A stretch of DNA of 64,000 nucleotides from Hepsetus odoe (taxonomy: Eukaryota; Chordata; Actinopteri; Characiformes; Hepsetidae). The position numbers and the translations under genes are program-made. The notes under the pieces were generated by a model. The model ran no database searches. It was not told where the DNA came from and saw only the letters and a list, made by a program, of their open reading frames with translations. Location: contig CM029370.1 of the NCBI GenBank assembly GCA_017165825.1, positions 14,470,233 to 14,534,232 on the forward strand. Direction: 5' to 3'. Shown piece by piece: positions 1 to 9,662 of this stretch; the stretch's first letter is position 1; every line of letters begins with the position of its first letter.

Positions 1-7
1 TACAAAA

Positions 8-262
8 CTGAGGCTGGGTTTATGCTGGTTTGAGGATTATATTGGGAGGAGGATGTTGAGGATGGAGCTGCCAGGAAAGAGAAAAAGAGGAAGACCAAAG
101 AGGAGGTTTATGGACGTGGTGAGAGACAGTCAGACAGTCAGTTTGAAGGAAGTTTGAAGGAAGAAGATGCAGAGGACAGGAAGAAATGGAGAAGGAGAAG
201 GAGAAGAAGTAGAAAAAACTTTGAACGTTGTAAAGGTAACACACAAATGCTTCCAACAATGT
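8..262 (+). mobile_element. LINE ORF2 C-terminus and 3' region (RTE/BovB-like), truncated
   Basis: The plus strand encodes the tail of a non-LTR retrotransposon polyprotein, including DYIGRRMLRMELPGKRKRGR and FMDVVRD, the conserved end of this fish family (compare the larger copy at 6634-7307). It has a small internal duplication (cagacagtcagacagtcag, gtttgaaggaagtttgaagg). Only the last third of the usual C-terminal block is present, it is frame-damaged, and the left limit may lie outside the window. The RTE-type assignment is from memory of the RWFGHV...GRPKRRF signature. Confidence 0.7.
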
Positions 263-2320
263 CAACAATAATATTAGTGACCAGGCAAATCCTATTTCAG
301 AGTAAATGATGGCTACTGAAACATGAACGATCAGAGCTAATTAGAAAAGAAAGTAAGTGGAATGCATTTCCTTCATGACTGTCTACTTCATCTTAAAAAC
401 TTACAAACTGTAAACACTGTATATCTGATTTGTCAAAGTGCAGTTGCACTTTAGCTACACACTTTGTCACGCAAATGATCTAATGCTAGCAAACAAATTA
501 GGCTTTTTTCCTCTTTCAAGTGAGCTAACGATATCCAGCAACAAGTGCCACTGCTAAGGTCATCACATAAGAAAAGGAAATAGAATATTTCTAGTAATGC
601 AAACTGGTAAAATAGTAAAGAAGTGTTTTAATGGAGTTATCTAATGCTATCATTTTTTCCCCCGGAGTCATCTCATGCATGAAAAACAACTTTTTTTTGA
701 TCCAAACAAATGAAAACAATCTAATCCTAAAAAGCAAATCAAATATAAGTTTTCCCGGATCTGAGTCAAACCTGCAGGATGAATAACGAGCATAATGTGG
801 GTCACTTTAATTCATGCTACTGTTTTTAGCGTGCTGTGTTTGAAAGGTAAGTTGACGTAGGTGTTGAGGTGAGCTGTATTGCCCCGCCATTATCTTCCAC
901 TTTTATGAGCCAGCTGAAAAAAACCCTTTTAATAAATCACTGATTTGGCTCCTATTTATGGAGTGCGAGCGAGTCTCCTTTCCACTAAGCACAGAGAAAA
1001 GCTCGTACAGCTCTGTGGAGTAGAAGAAGGAGATTTACAAGATAGGCTTGCTGTTTGATCTTAGGCACTGTCCTGAAATTCACCATAAATCCTGTGTTGA
1101 TGTATAGTAAGGGCCATGAACACACACAGGAGAGTATACGCGCTGAGGCTGAGCGGCGTGTGTGGGCTGTCGGGGCTGCAAGCTTCTCTGTTTTCTGCTT
1201 TTATGATTTCTGATTTATTCATGACACAGAGCTTTGATCCACTACAGCCCTTTCATTCAGGCTGGACTCAATTATATCTCTATGAACTCTCGGGGGGGAG
1301 GCACACACTTTCTCACACATATTTTAATCAGCTTTGATTCTCTATGATGATAAGCAGGGTGAAAACACAGAGATACAAGACCTCTGATGTCCTAATGAAT
1401 ACAGGTCAGCGTGCTTACGTTCATGAACCTGCTCCCGCTGCCCCAGCCCACACCCGGAGACACACCAACTCAAACTACCTGAGTGCGCGAACATGTCGCA
1501 GGAGCCTTTTGTAAATAGGGCTCACTTCAGTCCATGCGTTACATTATCATGGTAATAACCATAATCTAAAGAGAATGCTGCTCGATAAGGCATTCTTCTT
1601 CTTCAAATGTGCTGAAATATATTTCGAGATTTTCTTTTCAGGAGATCAAGCAGAGAAAAAAAGCTGGAAAATAAGATAAAATGTAGGTCACTGCCCCTAC
1701 TTCACACACATCTTCTCACTTTCTTGAAACATTACGGGCCAGTTCAGTATTGCTGGAAGTAAGCTATATGCATAAAAGAAATATCAGCATTAAAGTATAC
1801 CATTGAGTTTACTTTTAAACCAATCTAATTGTGCCACCTTTCAGATTTCTTCTTCTTTTGTTAGTTTCTAACATTTAACACAACATAAATAAACACAACG
1901 CACTGTTTCTAAAAGATCTCATGAGGACAAGAACTCACCAAAACCCATGTGAAATAAGAAAATTCCACTTAGTCGCTCAATCAACTAATGAATCAAATTG
2001 ATTTTTTAACTATACGCTGTGAAAGGCTGATTGCTGCCAGATCTGCTGAATCTGAACTTCACTTCCACATAACCTTTCCTGTAAGTCAAAGGACCGAATA
2101 GCTCTCAACAAACATCGCACTATTCCTCGATCAAAAGAAATTCCAAAAAGTGTGCCAAAACTTCACCACATTCTCCTTTTACTGGAAGCGTTTGATTCTA
2201 GTTGTTGCTACTACACAGCCAAGGGAGTGATTACTTTAATCACATGGAGGATACAGATGTTGGTGAGTACTTCAGAAAATCATAGGACCAATGGAAAATT
2301 GTACTGGCTAAAAGCTAATT
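263..2320. other. Intronic sequence without recognisable elements
   Basis: No repeat family or exon recognised. 860-1600 is richer in GC and looks single-copy (for instance the stretch around catggtaataaccataat at about 1550), so it could hold conserved non-coding DNA, but that cannot be judged from one genome. Confidence 0.4.
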
Positions 2321-2568
2321 AAGTGAAAGTGAAGTGACAACCCTTGTCATTGCGAGGTCACAGCACAGCACACAGTGAACCACAACGAAATTGGACCTCT
2401 GCATTTAACCCATGCAAAAACCCTGCAGCAGTGGACAGCTATTGAAAGTGCCCGGGGAGCAGTGATGGGGACAGTACCTTGCTCAAGGGTACCTCAGGGC
2501 AACCTACTGGTGAGGGAATCGAACCCACAATCTTCCGATCTTCCCTAACCACTAGGCCACCGCTGTCC
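2321..2568 (-). mobile_element. tRNA-derived SINE, family 1, near full length
   Basis: On the minus strand: box A GTGGCCTAGTGG near 2549-2561, box B GTGGGTTCGATTC near 2517-2529, then the family body (caaggtaccgtccccatcactgctcc type, then the ACTGC...GGTT block) and a tail of CACTTTCACTT units at the low-coordinate end. About 20 bases are missing between the two pol III boxes compared with the copy at 31504-31764. Confidence 0.85.
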
Positions 2569-2801
2569 AGAAAAAATAAACAAAAATAATTAACACTTAA
2601 TTCTAAAAGTATGTGTTTAAACAAATGGAGTAGCACTCATTATAATAATCATGGTACTTAGTTCAACAAAGCTAACTTTTGGACATTTTGAAAAAAGCTA
2701 GAACCTAGTGGTGCTCAAACTCTTTTTATATCATTATTTTAGACAGTCATGATATAATAGTCTAATCTTAAACTATTAGACTTACCTACTTACCAAACAT
2801 A

Positions 2802-3357
2802 CAGTACTGTGCACAAGTTTTAGGCAGGTGTGGAAAAAATGCTGTAAACAAAGAATGCTTTCAGAAATATAAATAATGATTGTTTATTTTGATCAGTTTA
2901 CAAAATGCAAAGTGAGCGAACAAAAGAAAAATCTAAATCAAATCAATATTTGGTGTTACTACCTTTTGCCTTCAAACCAGCATCAGTTCTTCTGGCCCCC
3001 ACAGAGCCCTGATCTCAACATCATCCAGTGTGTCTGGATTACATGAAGAGACAGAAGGATGTGAGGAAGCCTACATCCACAGAAGATCTGTGGTTCGTTC
3101 TCCAAGATGTTTGGAACAACCGAGCCGAGTTCCTTCAAAAACTGTGCAAGTGTACCTAGAAGAACTGATGCTGTTTTGAAGGCAAAGGGTGGTCACACCA
3201 AATATTGATTTGATTTAGATTTCTCTTTTGTTCATTCACTGCGTTTTGTTGATTGATGAAAATAAATGATTCACACTTCCATTTTTGAAAGCATTTTTTG
3301 TTTACAGCATTTTTTCACACCTGCCTAAAACTTTTGCACAGCAGGTGTGCAGTACTG
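2802..3357 (+). mobile_element. Tc1-like deletion derivative with ~195-bp inverted repeats, copy A
   Basis: It starts CAGTACTGTGCACAAG after TA and ends in the reverse complement before TA. The left arm (2802 to about 2998) and right arm (about 3160-3357) are long inverted repeats. The centre encodes the last DDE region of a Tc1 transposase (SPDLNIIQCVW, DVWNN...AEFLQKL, then VLKAKGGHTKY into the arm). The first two catalytic aspartates are deleted. An extra 11 bases (gcaggtgtgca) sit inside the right terminus. Confidence 0.85.
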
Positions 3358-3792
3358 TAGTATCCTGGTAAAAATTCTGACAACATGCGTTTACATTTTA
3401 AAGTCGAATCAATTTCTGCTATAAGATATAAAAATCAAGTGTGTTTTTCTTGTTTCTGCATTTTTTACTCTTTCATCCAAAGAATTGCTCATCTTTGGAA
3501 CTCAAGACTTTATGACTCATCACAATTATGGACCATGTGTGCAATGTGATGTACTGAGAGGGAATAGGCAGTACCAGTGGCACAGTCGAGTGACCGTTCT
3601 GAAAGTTGTATCCACTGCATGAGTGGTTAAAAATCCTAGTCCAGGAGAGTTGAGGAGCTATGCCTTTAAGACCTTTCTCTCATCTGACTCACATCTTCCC
3701 ACTAAGCAGTTTAAAGGAGGTATGTTAAAGCAGAGAGAAGTCTAGGATATAAGCTGGGATTGGCTTTGTACTATGTAAGTGCATGCACTCAC

Positions 3793-3912
3793 CTGCGTCC
3801 CTTTTTTATGGGAGGAGACAACCTCGCGGATAAGGCGGAGCTCTGAAGGAGTAACTCCGCCCACCAGGACAAGTAGCAGCAATGGGTGATCACTTGGGTG
3901 GGGACGATTGAC
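3793..3912 (-). CDS. scfd2: scfd2 penultimate exon, 120 bp (third visible)
   Basis: On the minus strand the exon follows ...ctcgttacag and ends GACGCAG before gtgagtgc, a near-consensus donor. It is 40 codons, phase 0/0: VNRPHPSDHP, then LLLLVLVGGVTPSELRLIRE, then VVSSHKKGTQ. The hydrophobic strand followed by GGVT is a hallmark of the Sec1 C-terminal Rossmann-like core, and human SCFD2 has PLLILFVVGGVT with KPGTQ at the matching end. In the family only about 30 residues remain after this point, in one last exon beginning VIVLSTRLL or similar. I searched 1-3792 on the minus strand and did not see it, so it should lie left of the window. Confidence 0.94.
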
Positions 3913-4145
3913 CTGTAACGAGTGAGCGACATTAATAAGAAGTAATTTAATTTGTTTGCTTTAAGTCATCACCAGAATGCAATCCAGTTTTCTCCACATT
4001 GTCTTTTCTTCTCTCTAAGCCTCTCTCTCCTCCTCTTTGTAGTGAGTCAGACCTCAGTTGAAAGGCTGTGGTGAAATTGGACATTTTCACACAAACACAG
4101 CTTGTACCCATCCATTACAATTGATGTGCATGTGTTTGAGCGCTT

Positions 4146-4196
<51 letters not shown>
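4146..4196 (+). repeat. (CA)n microsatellite
   Basis: About 25 uninterrupted CA units, 250 bases upstream of the penultimate scfd2 exon in gene orientation. Confidence 0.98.
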
Positions 4197-4198
<2 letters not shown>

Positions 4199-4698
4199 GA
4201 AGCTCACATTCACAGTGGAATAAATATGAGAAATGTAAGCACACAGAAGCAAAAGTACTCGTTTTTCCTCACCTAAACACAAAAACACACATCCTACTGC
4301 TTAAACACACTGCCAAAACACACACCCACACACGCTCTCGAACACATGCAGATGCTCGGTTTGAGTGCACCATGTTGAGGCTTGGCCAGTCCTGCTGCGT
4401 GCAATTGGACTGTCAGACATAAATCCAGCACATGATTGGCTGAGTTGACTGTGGTCTGAGAATAATAATCAGACAATAAGATGGACAAGCACAGATAGGC
4501 AGGGCCTGAAAGAGGGTTGCAAAGCCACGTGCTGGACTGGACACTGACCCAGCATGGAAAAACATGTGTTTCAGTGAAAAAAGAAAAAAAGAAAGAGAGA
4601 AAGAAAACCAGCAGGCATGTGGCTTTGAGGATTTTATCTGAAAACTGTTTTATTCATGATACCTTTATCTAAGGGTCATTACACCCTCTAATACATTT

Positions 4699-4700
4699 GT

Positions 4701-4731
<31 letters not shown>
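4699..4731 (+). repeat. (GT)n microsatellite
   Basis: GT units with one TATG interruption, followed by GCATGTGTG. Confidence 0.95.
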
Positions 4732-4897
4732 CATGTGTGATGTGCAGGCGGTCAATATGATTCCCTGGTGGTCATATCCACGTTTGCTGACGGTGTGCAT
4801 AAACTTTTGTATTTAAGCACCAGTGAGTGAAGGTGTGTCCAATACAGACACAGAGTCCAAAGGAGGAGAACACACGCAGCATGTACATGTGCTACTG

Positions 4898-5075
4898 CAG
4901 CAAAAGCAGAAAGGGAGGAGAGAAAGAGAGATGTGAGAGGGAACAAGAGAGAAATATAAAGAAGAGGGTAAAGAAGAAGAGAAATAAAAGCAAATAATTA
5001 ATGTGAGAGTGAAAGAAATTAAGACAGAAGAAAAGAAAGGGAAAAATAAAAGAAAGAGAAATAGAAGGTGCTGCT
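4898..5075 (+). repeat. Polypurine tract
   Basis: About 180 bases almost entirely A and G on the plus strand (aaagagaaatagaagg type), directly before a SINE. Low-complexity sequence; the ORFs on its complement are artefacts. Confidence 0.85.
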
Positions 5076-5141
5076 GAGAGGCCATCTGAAACACACGCCG
5101 CACACATGCATGCATGTACACCGTTGCACAAACACACACAC

Positions 5142-5366
5142 AGCAGCGGTGGCCTAGTGGTTGGGGAGTTGGCACCAGGATCAGTAGGTCGTGGGTTCAA
5201 ATCCCAGACCAGTAGGTTGCCCAGAGGTACCCTTGAGCAAGGTACCGTTTCCATCACTGCTCCCCGGGTGCCCCCTGCTGCACGCGTGTGTATGGGTGAA
5301 ACGCAGAGGTTGAATTTCGTTGAGTTGGGTTGTGCTGTGCTGTGTTTCACAATGACAGGAATACTA
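5142..5366 (+). mobile_element. tRNA-derived SINE, family 1, full length
   Basis: Best preserved plus-strand copy. It starts AGCAGCGGTGGCCTAGTGG; box A is TGGCCTAGTGG at 5150-5160 and box B is GGTTCAAATCC at 5194-5204. The body has the shared blocks CCAGTAGGTTGCCC, CCTTGAGCAAGGTACC and CCCCTGCTGCACG, ending ...TTTCACAATGACAGG. The CACTTT tail of other copies is absent. It inserted at the end of a CACA run. Confidence 0.9.
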
Positions 5367-5689
5367 CCTGTCATATTCTTAATATAACCTCACTTTGGCA
5401 ACAATAACAGATTTGCGTCTTCTTCAAAATGACGGTTTCTAGGTAGGGTGAGCTCAGCTAGGGTGGAGGAAGAGCACAGATCCTCTAATTGGTTCAGTTC
5501 CAGGCTCTGGCTGCCCACTTATCTCAAAATACATCAATAGCCATCTGAAAGTCACCTTACACTACATCTACTGCTGTGTTTGAAATGTTTGAATATGACC
5601 TATAACATCAACCGAATTTCACAGTCATAAAAGTAGAGTCAACCTCCACTGTGAACCAATGAACGGTTAGCGAGAAACAAAGTTAATGT

Positions 5690-5990
5690 TCTGGAACAGA
5701 CAAGTCAAAGTCCTGACCTTAACCTAATACGTTAATGTTGGAAAGGACAAAAAGTGAGAGGGCAGAAACCCAACAACATTTCATAGCTGAAGCTGATCTG
5801 ATGATGAGACCTGAAGCACGATCTGATGTGCAGGATCGAACAACAGTTATCAGAAAGGGTCTCACCGGACACTGAAAGCAGAGGTTCACGTACTTTTGCT
5901 ACTCATATATATGTAATACTGAATAACTGTCCTCAATAAATCAATGAGCAACCTTTCATTTTGTCTCTTTAGTTTCATTTGGCTCATCTA
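5690..5990 (+). mobile_element. Tc1-like transposon, 3' half relic
   Basis: Matches the 3' part of a common fish Tc1 family: GACAAGTCAAAGTCCTGACC (the QSPDLNP codons of the last catalytic block), then TATCAGAAAGGGTCTCACC, GAAAGCAGAGGTTCACGTAC and CAATAAATCAATGAGC before the terminal repeat. No open frame survives. The 5' half and both ends are missing. Confidence 0.75.
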
Positions 5991-6633
5991 AGGCTGAAGT
6001 TAATGTTAGTCCTCCTCTCATTCTTCATCATGGGTAGGGTTGTGACCATAGGACACCAGCCATTTGTGTCTGGTGGTCAAATCTCATCCAAGCAGTGACA
6101 GCGATGTCTTTTTACCCCAACTCCAGCAGCACCGCGGTAGGTGATCCACTCTGTTCAGCACACACACAGACACACACTAACAGCCTGTTACCATGTCGGT
6201 GTCACTTGTGTGCTAAGAATGATTCACCACTCAAATAAAACCCCAAACCCGTGGTGGTCCTGACCATAGATTCAGGTCTGATTATATTGTCTGTGTCAGT
6301 TATTTAACAAAGTAAGCCCTAAAAATCACAACCACTAGGATTTACAAGCAAATGTAATAAGCCTCTACCACTTTACTCTCACAGGATGCCCCCAGAAGGC
6401 GACCTGCGATCACTGCCACGGAAGATTGTGAAAGGGAGATCATCAACGTATAAGCTTAAATTTCCAAACAGTATTTTACACTCAATTTCCAAAATCGTAC
6501 AGAAATTGTTAGACCACAACAAAGTGGAGGTTAGTCCAGCGATGTACAGGCACCTGAGGAAAAAAAAAAAGCTTTTCATTTGGGGCAGTAACCATTTAAC
6601 TGAAAAAAAAAAATCTGACTAATATAAATAAAC

Positions 6634-7307
6634 GTCTTCTTCCGGCTGCTCCAGTTTAAGGGTCGCCACAGCGGATAACCCATTTCCATTTCTTCTGGTC
6701 TTCTGAATCTTCCTCCTTCAAACCGACCACCTGCATTCAAACCTGCACCACACAAGCATTTGTGTGTTACCTTCACAATGTTCAAAGTCTTTTTCTTCTT
6801 CTTCTTCTCCATTTCTTCTTGTCTGCTGCATCTTCTTCCTTCAAACTGACTGTCTGCATGTCCTCTCTCACCACGTCCACGTCCTCCTCTTTGGTCTTCC
6901 TCTTTTTCTCTTTCCCAATATAATACTCATCTCTCCTCTGGACATGTCCAAACCACTGCAACCTTGCTTCTCTAACTTTGTCTCCAAAACGTCTGACCTG
7001 AGCTGTCCCTCTAATATACTCATTCCTAATCCTGTCCATCCTCGTCACACCCAATGGAAACCTCAGCATCTGTAACTCTGACACCTCCAGCTCTGCCTCC
7101 TGTCTTTTCGTCAGTGCCACCGTCTCCAACCCGTACAACATAGCTGGTCCCACTACTGTCCTGTAAACCTTCCCTTTTACTCTTGCTGGTACCCGTCTGT
7201 CACAAATCACTCCAGCCACTCTTCTCCACCCATTCCAACCTGCCTGCACTCTCTTCTTCACCTCTTTTCCACACTCGCCGTTACACTGAACCATTGATCC
7301 CCAGACA
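6634..7307 (-). mobile_element. 5'-truncated LINE (RTE/BovB-like) with 13-bp target duplication
   Basis: The minus strand encodes the reverse-transcriptase C-terminal region in one long open stretch: VQCNGECGKEVKKRVQAGWN, VYRTVVGPAMLYGLETVALT, RMDRIRNEYIRGTAQV, LQWFGHVQRRDE. It ends near IRCGDP plus stop around 6670. Perfect 13-bp direct repeats aatataaataaac flank it at 6621-6633 and 7308-7320, showing target-primed insertion with 5' truncation. The segment after VREDMQTVSLKEED carries an arginine/lysine-rich run, a stop and about 80 extra bases before IRCGDP. It is inactive. Confidence 0.85.
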
Positions 7308-7693
7308 AATATAAATAAACAGAAATATATATTAATACAAGTATGTACAGCAAGTAGCAATTTTATATATTTTATTATATCTTGTTTAAACTCTCCTCAA
7401 GGAATACAAGCATGATTTGTAGGGCCTGTTCAATACCTTCATAAAGTGATCTCAGGTGTGCTGCAGATGGAACATTGGAAGGTTGTACAGTTCACTGTGT
7501 GATGACTCGAGCCATCAAGAAGAAATCTGGAAACACGCCTATGCTGTACTTTAAAAAAAATTATTTTTTTTAAACCAAATTTATCTTTATTTGAATTTAT
7601 CCTTTGCAAAGAAGTGTCTGCTGTTATATTGGTGTATTCATTGAGGTACTTTGTAGTGTCTCTACAGTATGTCTATGTGTGTGCGTGTGTTAC

Positions 7694-7828
7694 CTTCATG
7701 AACATGCTGAAGCCAGTCTTTAGCAGTTCAGTCAACCCTCCTGAAGTGTGTTCTATGTCAGGGCACTCAGACCTGTTGGGGTTGAAGATCTCTTCCAGAA
7801 CCTGCTTCAGTAACGGACGATATGTGGC
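7694..7828 (-). CDS. scfd2: scfd2 internal exon, 135 bp (second of three visible)
   Basis: The exon lies between ...ttatatttgcag and gtaacacacgc on the minus strand. It is exactly 45 codons, phase 0 at both ends. It reads ATYRPLLKQVLEEIFNPNRS, ECPDIEHTSG, then GLTELLKTGFSMFMK. This matches the remembered vertebrate SCFD2 stretch PLLKQVVEEIF...DIEHMSSGLTDLLKTGFSMFMK almost residue for residue, which makes it the anchor for naming the gene. It is part of the C-terminal half of the Sec1 fold. It joins in frame to the exon at 17440-17585 across a 9.6-kb intron and to the exon at 3793-3912 across a 3.8-kb intron. There is no stop, frameshift or loss of a border, so it looks functional. The polypyrimidine tract before its acceptor is short and AT-rich. 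Confidence 0.95.
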
Positions 7829-7950
7829 CTGCAAATATAACAAATTTCACCATGTGTGGGTTTAAGATCCTAATCCAGGGGTGCTATGTGTGCAACATGT
7901 CATAAATAGCAACAAATCATGGACAGAACACAAACGAGTGCATGCATGCA

Positions 7951-7976
7951 GACACACGCGCACACACACACACACA

Positions 7977-8067
<91 letters not shown>
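7951..8067 (+). repeat. (CA)n microsatellite with CGCG interruptions
   Basis: About 117 bases of alternating purine-pyrimidine sequence with two CGCG interruptions. It lies about 120 bases upstream of the 7694-7828 exon in gene orientation. The long THTH and CVCV frames here are artefacts. Confidence 0.98.
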
Positions 8068-8068
<1 letters not shown>

Positions 8069-8856
8069 GTAGGTGACAGTCCTGGCTGATTCTGGGATTA
8101 GTATGCATTAGGAGAAATCTATCTCTGAAAAAGCTCCCACAGAGATGACCTCAGGACTTCCAGCCGGATCAGTGTGTTCAAACATGTGCACTTTCATCAG
8201 GAAGGCAAAGAAGGTGAACAAATGGATGTGGAGCACCTGTCTGTTGATCAATGTATCCATTTCCTTTCTGGAAAGGAGTCACAAACCCAATTTTCCAACT
8301 GTAGTTGATCATTTTAGACAAATTTGCTTTAGTTTTTCACTTGAGGATTTAACTGACTACTTACATATTTTGCTTGCATATATGCAAAACTAGGCTTACT
8401 TTACCTATTTTATCCTTGGTGCACTAATTTTAGGGTCTAAATTCAAATAAACTCAAATGTAAGCGCTACATATTTAGTGGTGCTCGGCCACACAAAAAGT
8501 CTCTCTATTTTTAATTTCACACAAGCACCCTGAGGGCCATGTTGCAGGGTCGGAAACTCATGGTTCTTGAAAGTTAAGCTTTGCGCAATGAGTGGTTATG
8601 CAGGCAAGGTCCTTGACATCAGTCATTCATCTTTAAATTTTGTGCATTCACTGGCAGTGCAGCTGCATACAGAGATGAATAATGATGATAATAATAACAT
8701 GACTCATATGAGTCATATAGTACAAGCAGTAGACTGAGGAATGTAGGGCCACTCCAGTCAAAAGCTTCTGTTAAGGTCTGACACTAATAACGGACAAAAA
8801 TAGCATCTACACTTAGCACTGACCTGCAAACAGTGATGCAGGCTGTTAACAAAATA

Positions 8857-9466
8857 CACTGCTCAAAAAAATTAAAGGAACACTTTGAAAACACATCAGA
8901 TCTCAATTGGAAAAAAAAATCATGCTGGATATCCAGGCTGATATGTAATGGGTAATGTGTTTGGAACAAAAGGATGCAACATCATTTGATGAAACTGAAA
9001 ATTGTCAACCTACAGAGGACTTAATTTGAAGTCACCAAATTTAAACTGAAAAACTGATGTGGCAGGCAAGTCCAATTTGCTGAAATGTCATTGCAGCAAC
9101 TCAAAATGGTACTCAGCAGTCTGTATGGCCCCCACATGCTTTTGTGCGTGCCTGACAATGTTGGGGCTCCTTATGAGATGACAGATGCTGTTCTGGAGTA
9201 TCTCCTCCCAGATCCTGACCAGGGCATCACTGAGCTACTGGACAGTCTGAGGTGCAACCTGGCGGTGTTGAATGGACCTAAACATGATGTCCCAGAGATG
9301 TTCTATTGGATTTAGGTAAGGCGAGCATAGAGGCCAGTCAATGGTGTCACCTTCATCCTCCAGGAAATGCCTGCATACTCTTACCACATGAGGCCAGGCA
9401 TTATCATGCACCAGGAGGAACCCAAGACCCACAGCACCAGCAAGGTTCTTAAAAATGGGTCTACCA
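8857..9466 (-). mobile_element. Tc1-like transposon, truncated (transposase C-terminus on minus strand)
   Basis: The left end is a terminal repeat, TA then CACTGCTCAAAAAAATTAAA. The minus strand encodes LLVHDNAWPHVVRVC (second catalytic D), then DWPLCSPYLNPIEHLWDIMF (third catalytic acidic residue), then RQVAPQTVQ. The N-terminal half and other terminus are lost at about 9466, where an unrelated repeat begins. Frames are broken, so it is inactive. Confidence 0.85.
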
Positions 9467-9662
9467 AACTACCAGCCCTCCACAGTTTGGCCGTTGCCTT
9501 CTCAAACACACTCTAAACTTGACAATGATCAGGTGAGCTGTACCAGGTGTGTTTAAGCAGGGAATTCACTAAACTCTGCAGGACACCGGCCCTCCAGGAC
9601 CGGAGCTGCCCACCTTAAACACCTAAATTCAGTGGTTCCAAATACTTTTGTCCATATTGTGC
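9467..9662. mobile_element. hAT-like MITE fragment plus a Tc1-type end
   Basis: AAACTCTGCAGGACACCGGC followed by CCTCCAGGACCGGAGCTGCC is a very common fish MITE terminus that I associate with non-autonomous hAT elements. The matching inverted start (agccctccacagtttggcc) is degenerate. After it, CAAATACTTTTGTCCATATT resembles a Tc1-type terminal repeat. The family names are from memory. Confidence 0.5.

Larger units (their letters stand above)
1..3792 (-). other. scfd2: scfd2 last intron (partial)
   Basis: Intron downstream of the GACGCAG|gtgagt donor. The expected last coding exon was not found here. It holds a LINE 3' end at the left edge, a SINE near 2.3-2.6 kb, a long-TIR Tc1 derivative at 2.8-3.36 kb and otherwise single-copy-looking sequence. 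Confidence 0.8.
3913..7693 (-). other. scfd2: scfd2 intron, 3,781 bp
   Basis: Intron between the exons at 7694-7828 and 3793-3912, with gtaaca donor and ttacag acceptor. It contains (CA)n at 4.15 kb, (GT)n at 4.7 kb, a purine-rich strand at 4.90-5.07 kb, a SINE, a Tc1 3' half and a 5'-truncated LINE. The stretch 5990-6620 shows nothing recognisable apart from two A-runs. Confidence 0.9.

Noticed and set aside
1..3792. Last coding exon of scfd2
   Set aside because: I looked on the minus strand for a stretch encoding a VLSTRLL-like start and a short C-terminus with a stop and found none; it should lie outside the window.
5142..5210. A tRNA gene at the box A/box B pair
   Set aside because: The head is followed by a conserved non-tRNA body shared by other copies, the acceptor stem does not close and there are nine related copies. 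It is a SINE.
4813..5374. 120- and 160-codon minus ORFs
   Set aside because: They are translations of the polypurine tract complement and of the SINE.
6782..7360. A 192-codon minus ORF as a host gene
   Set aside because: It is the C-terminal part of a LINE polyprotein within target duplications; the first ~22 residues lie in flanking DNA.
7862..8108. Open frames of alternating Cys-Val or Thr-His at all CA/GT tracts
   Set aside because: They are translations of dinucleotide repeats on both strands and have no coding value. The same applies at 4.1, 20.1, 22.7, 26.2, 48.8, 49.1, 50.4 and 60.4 kb.
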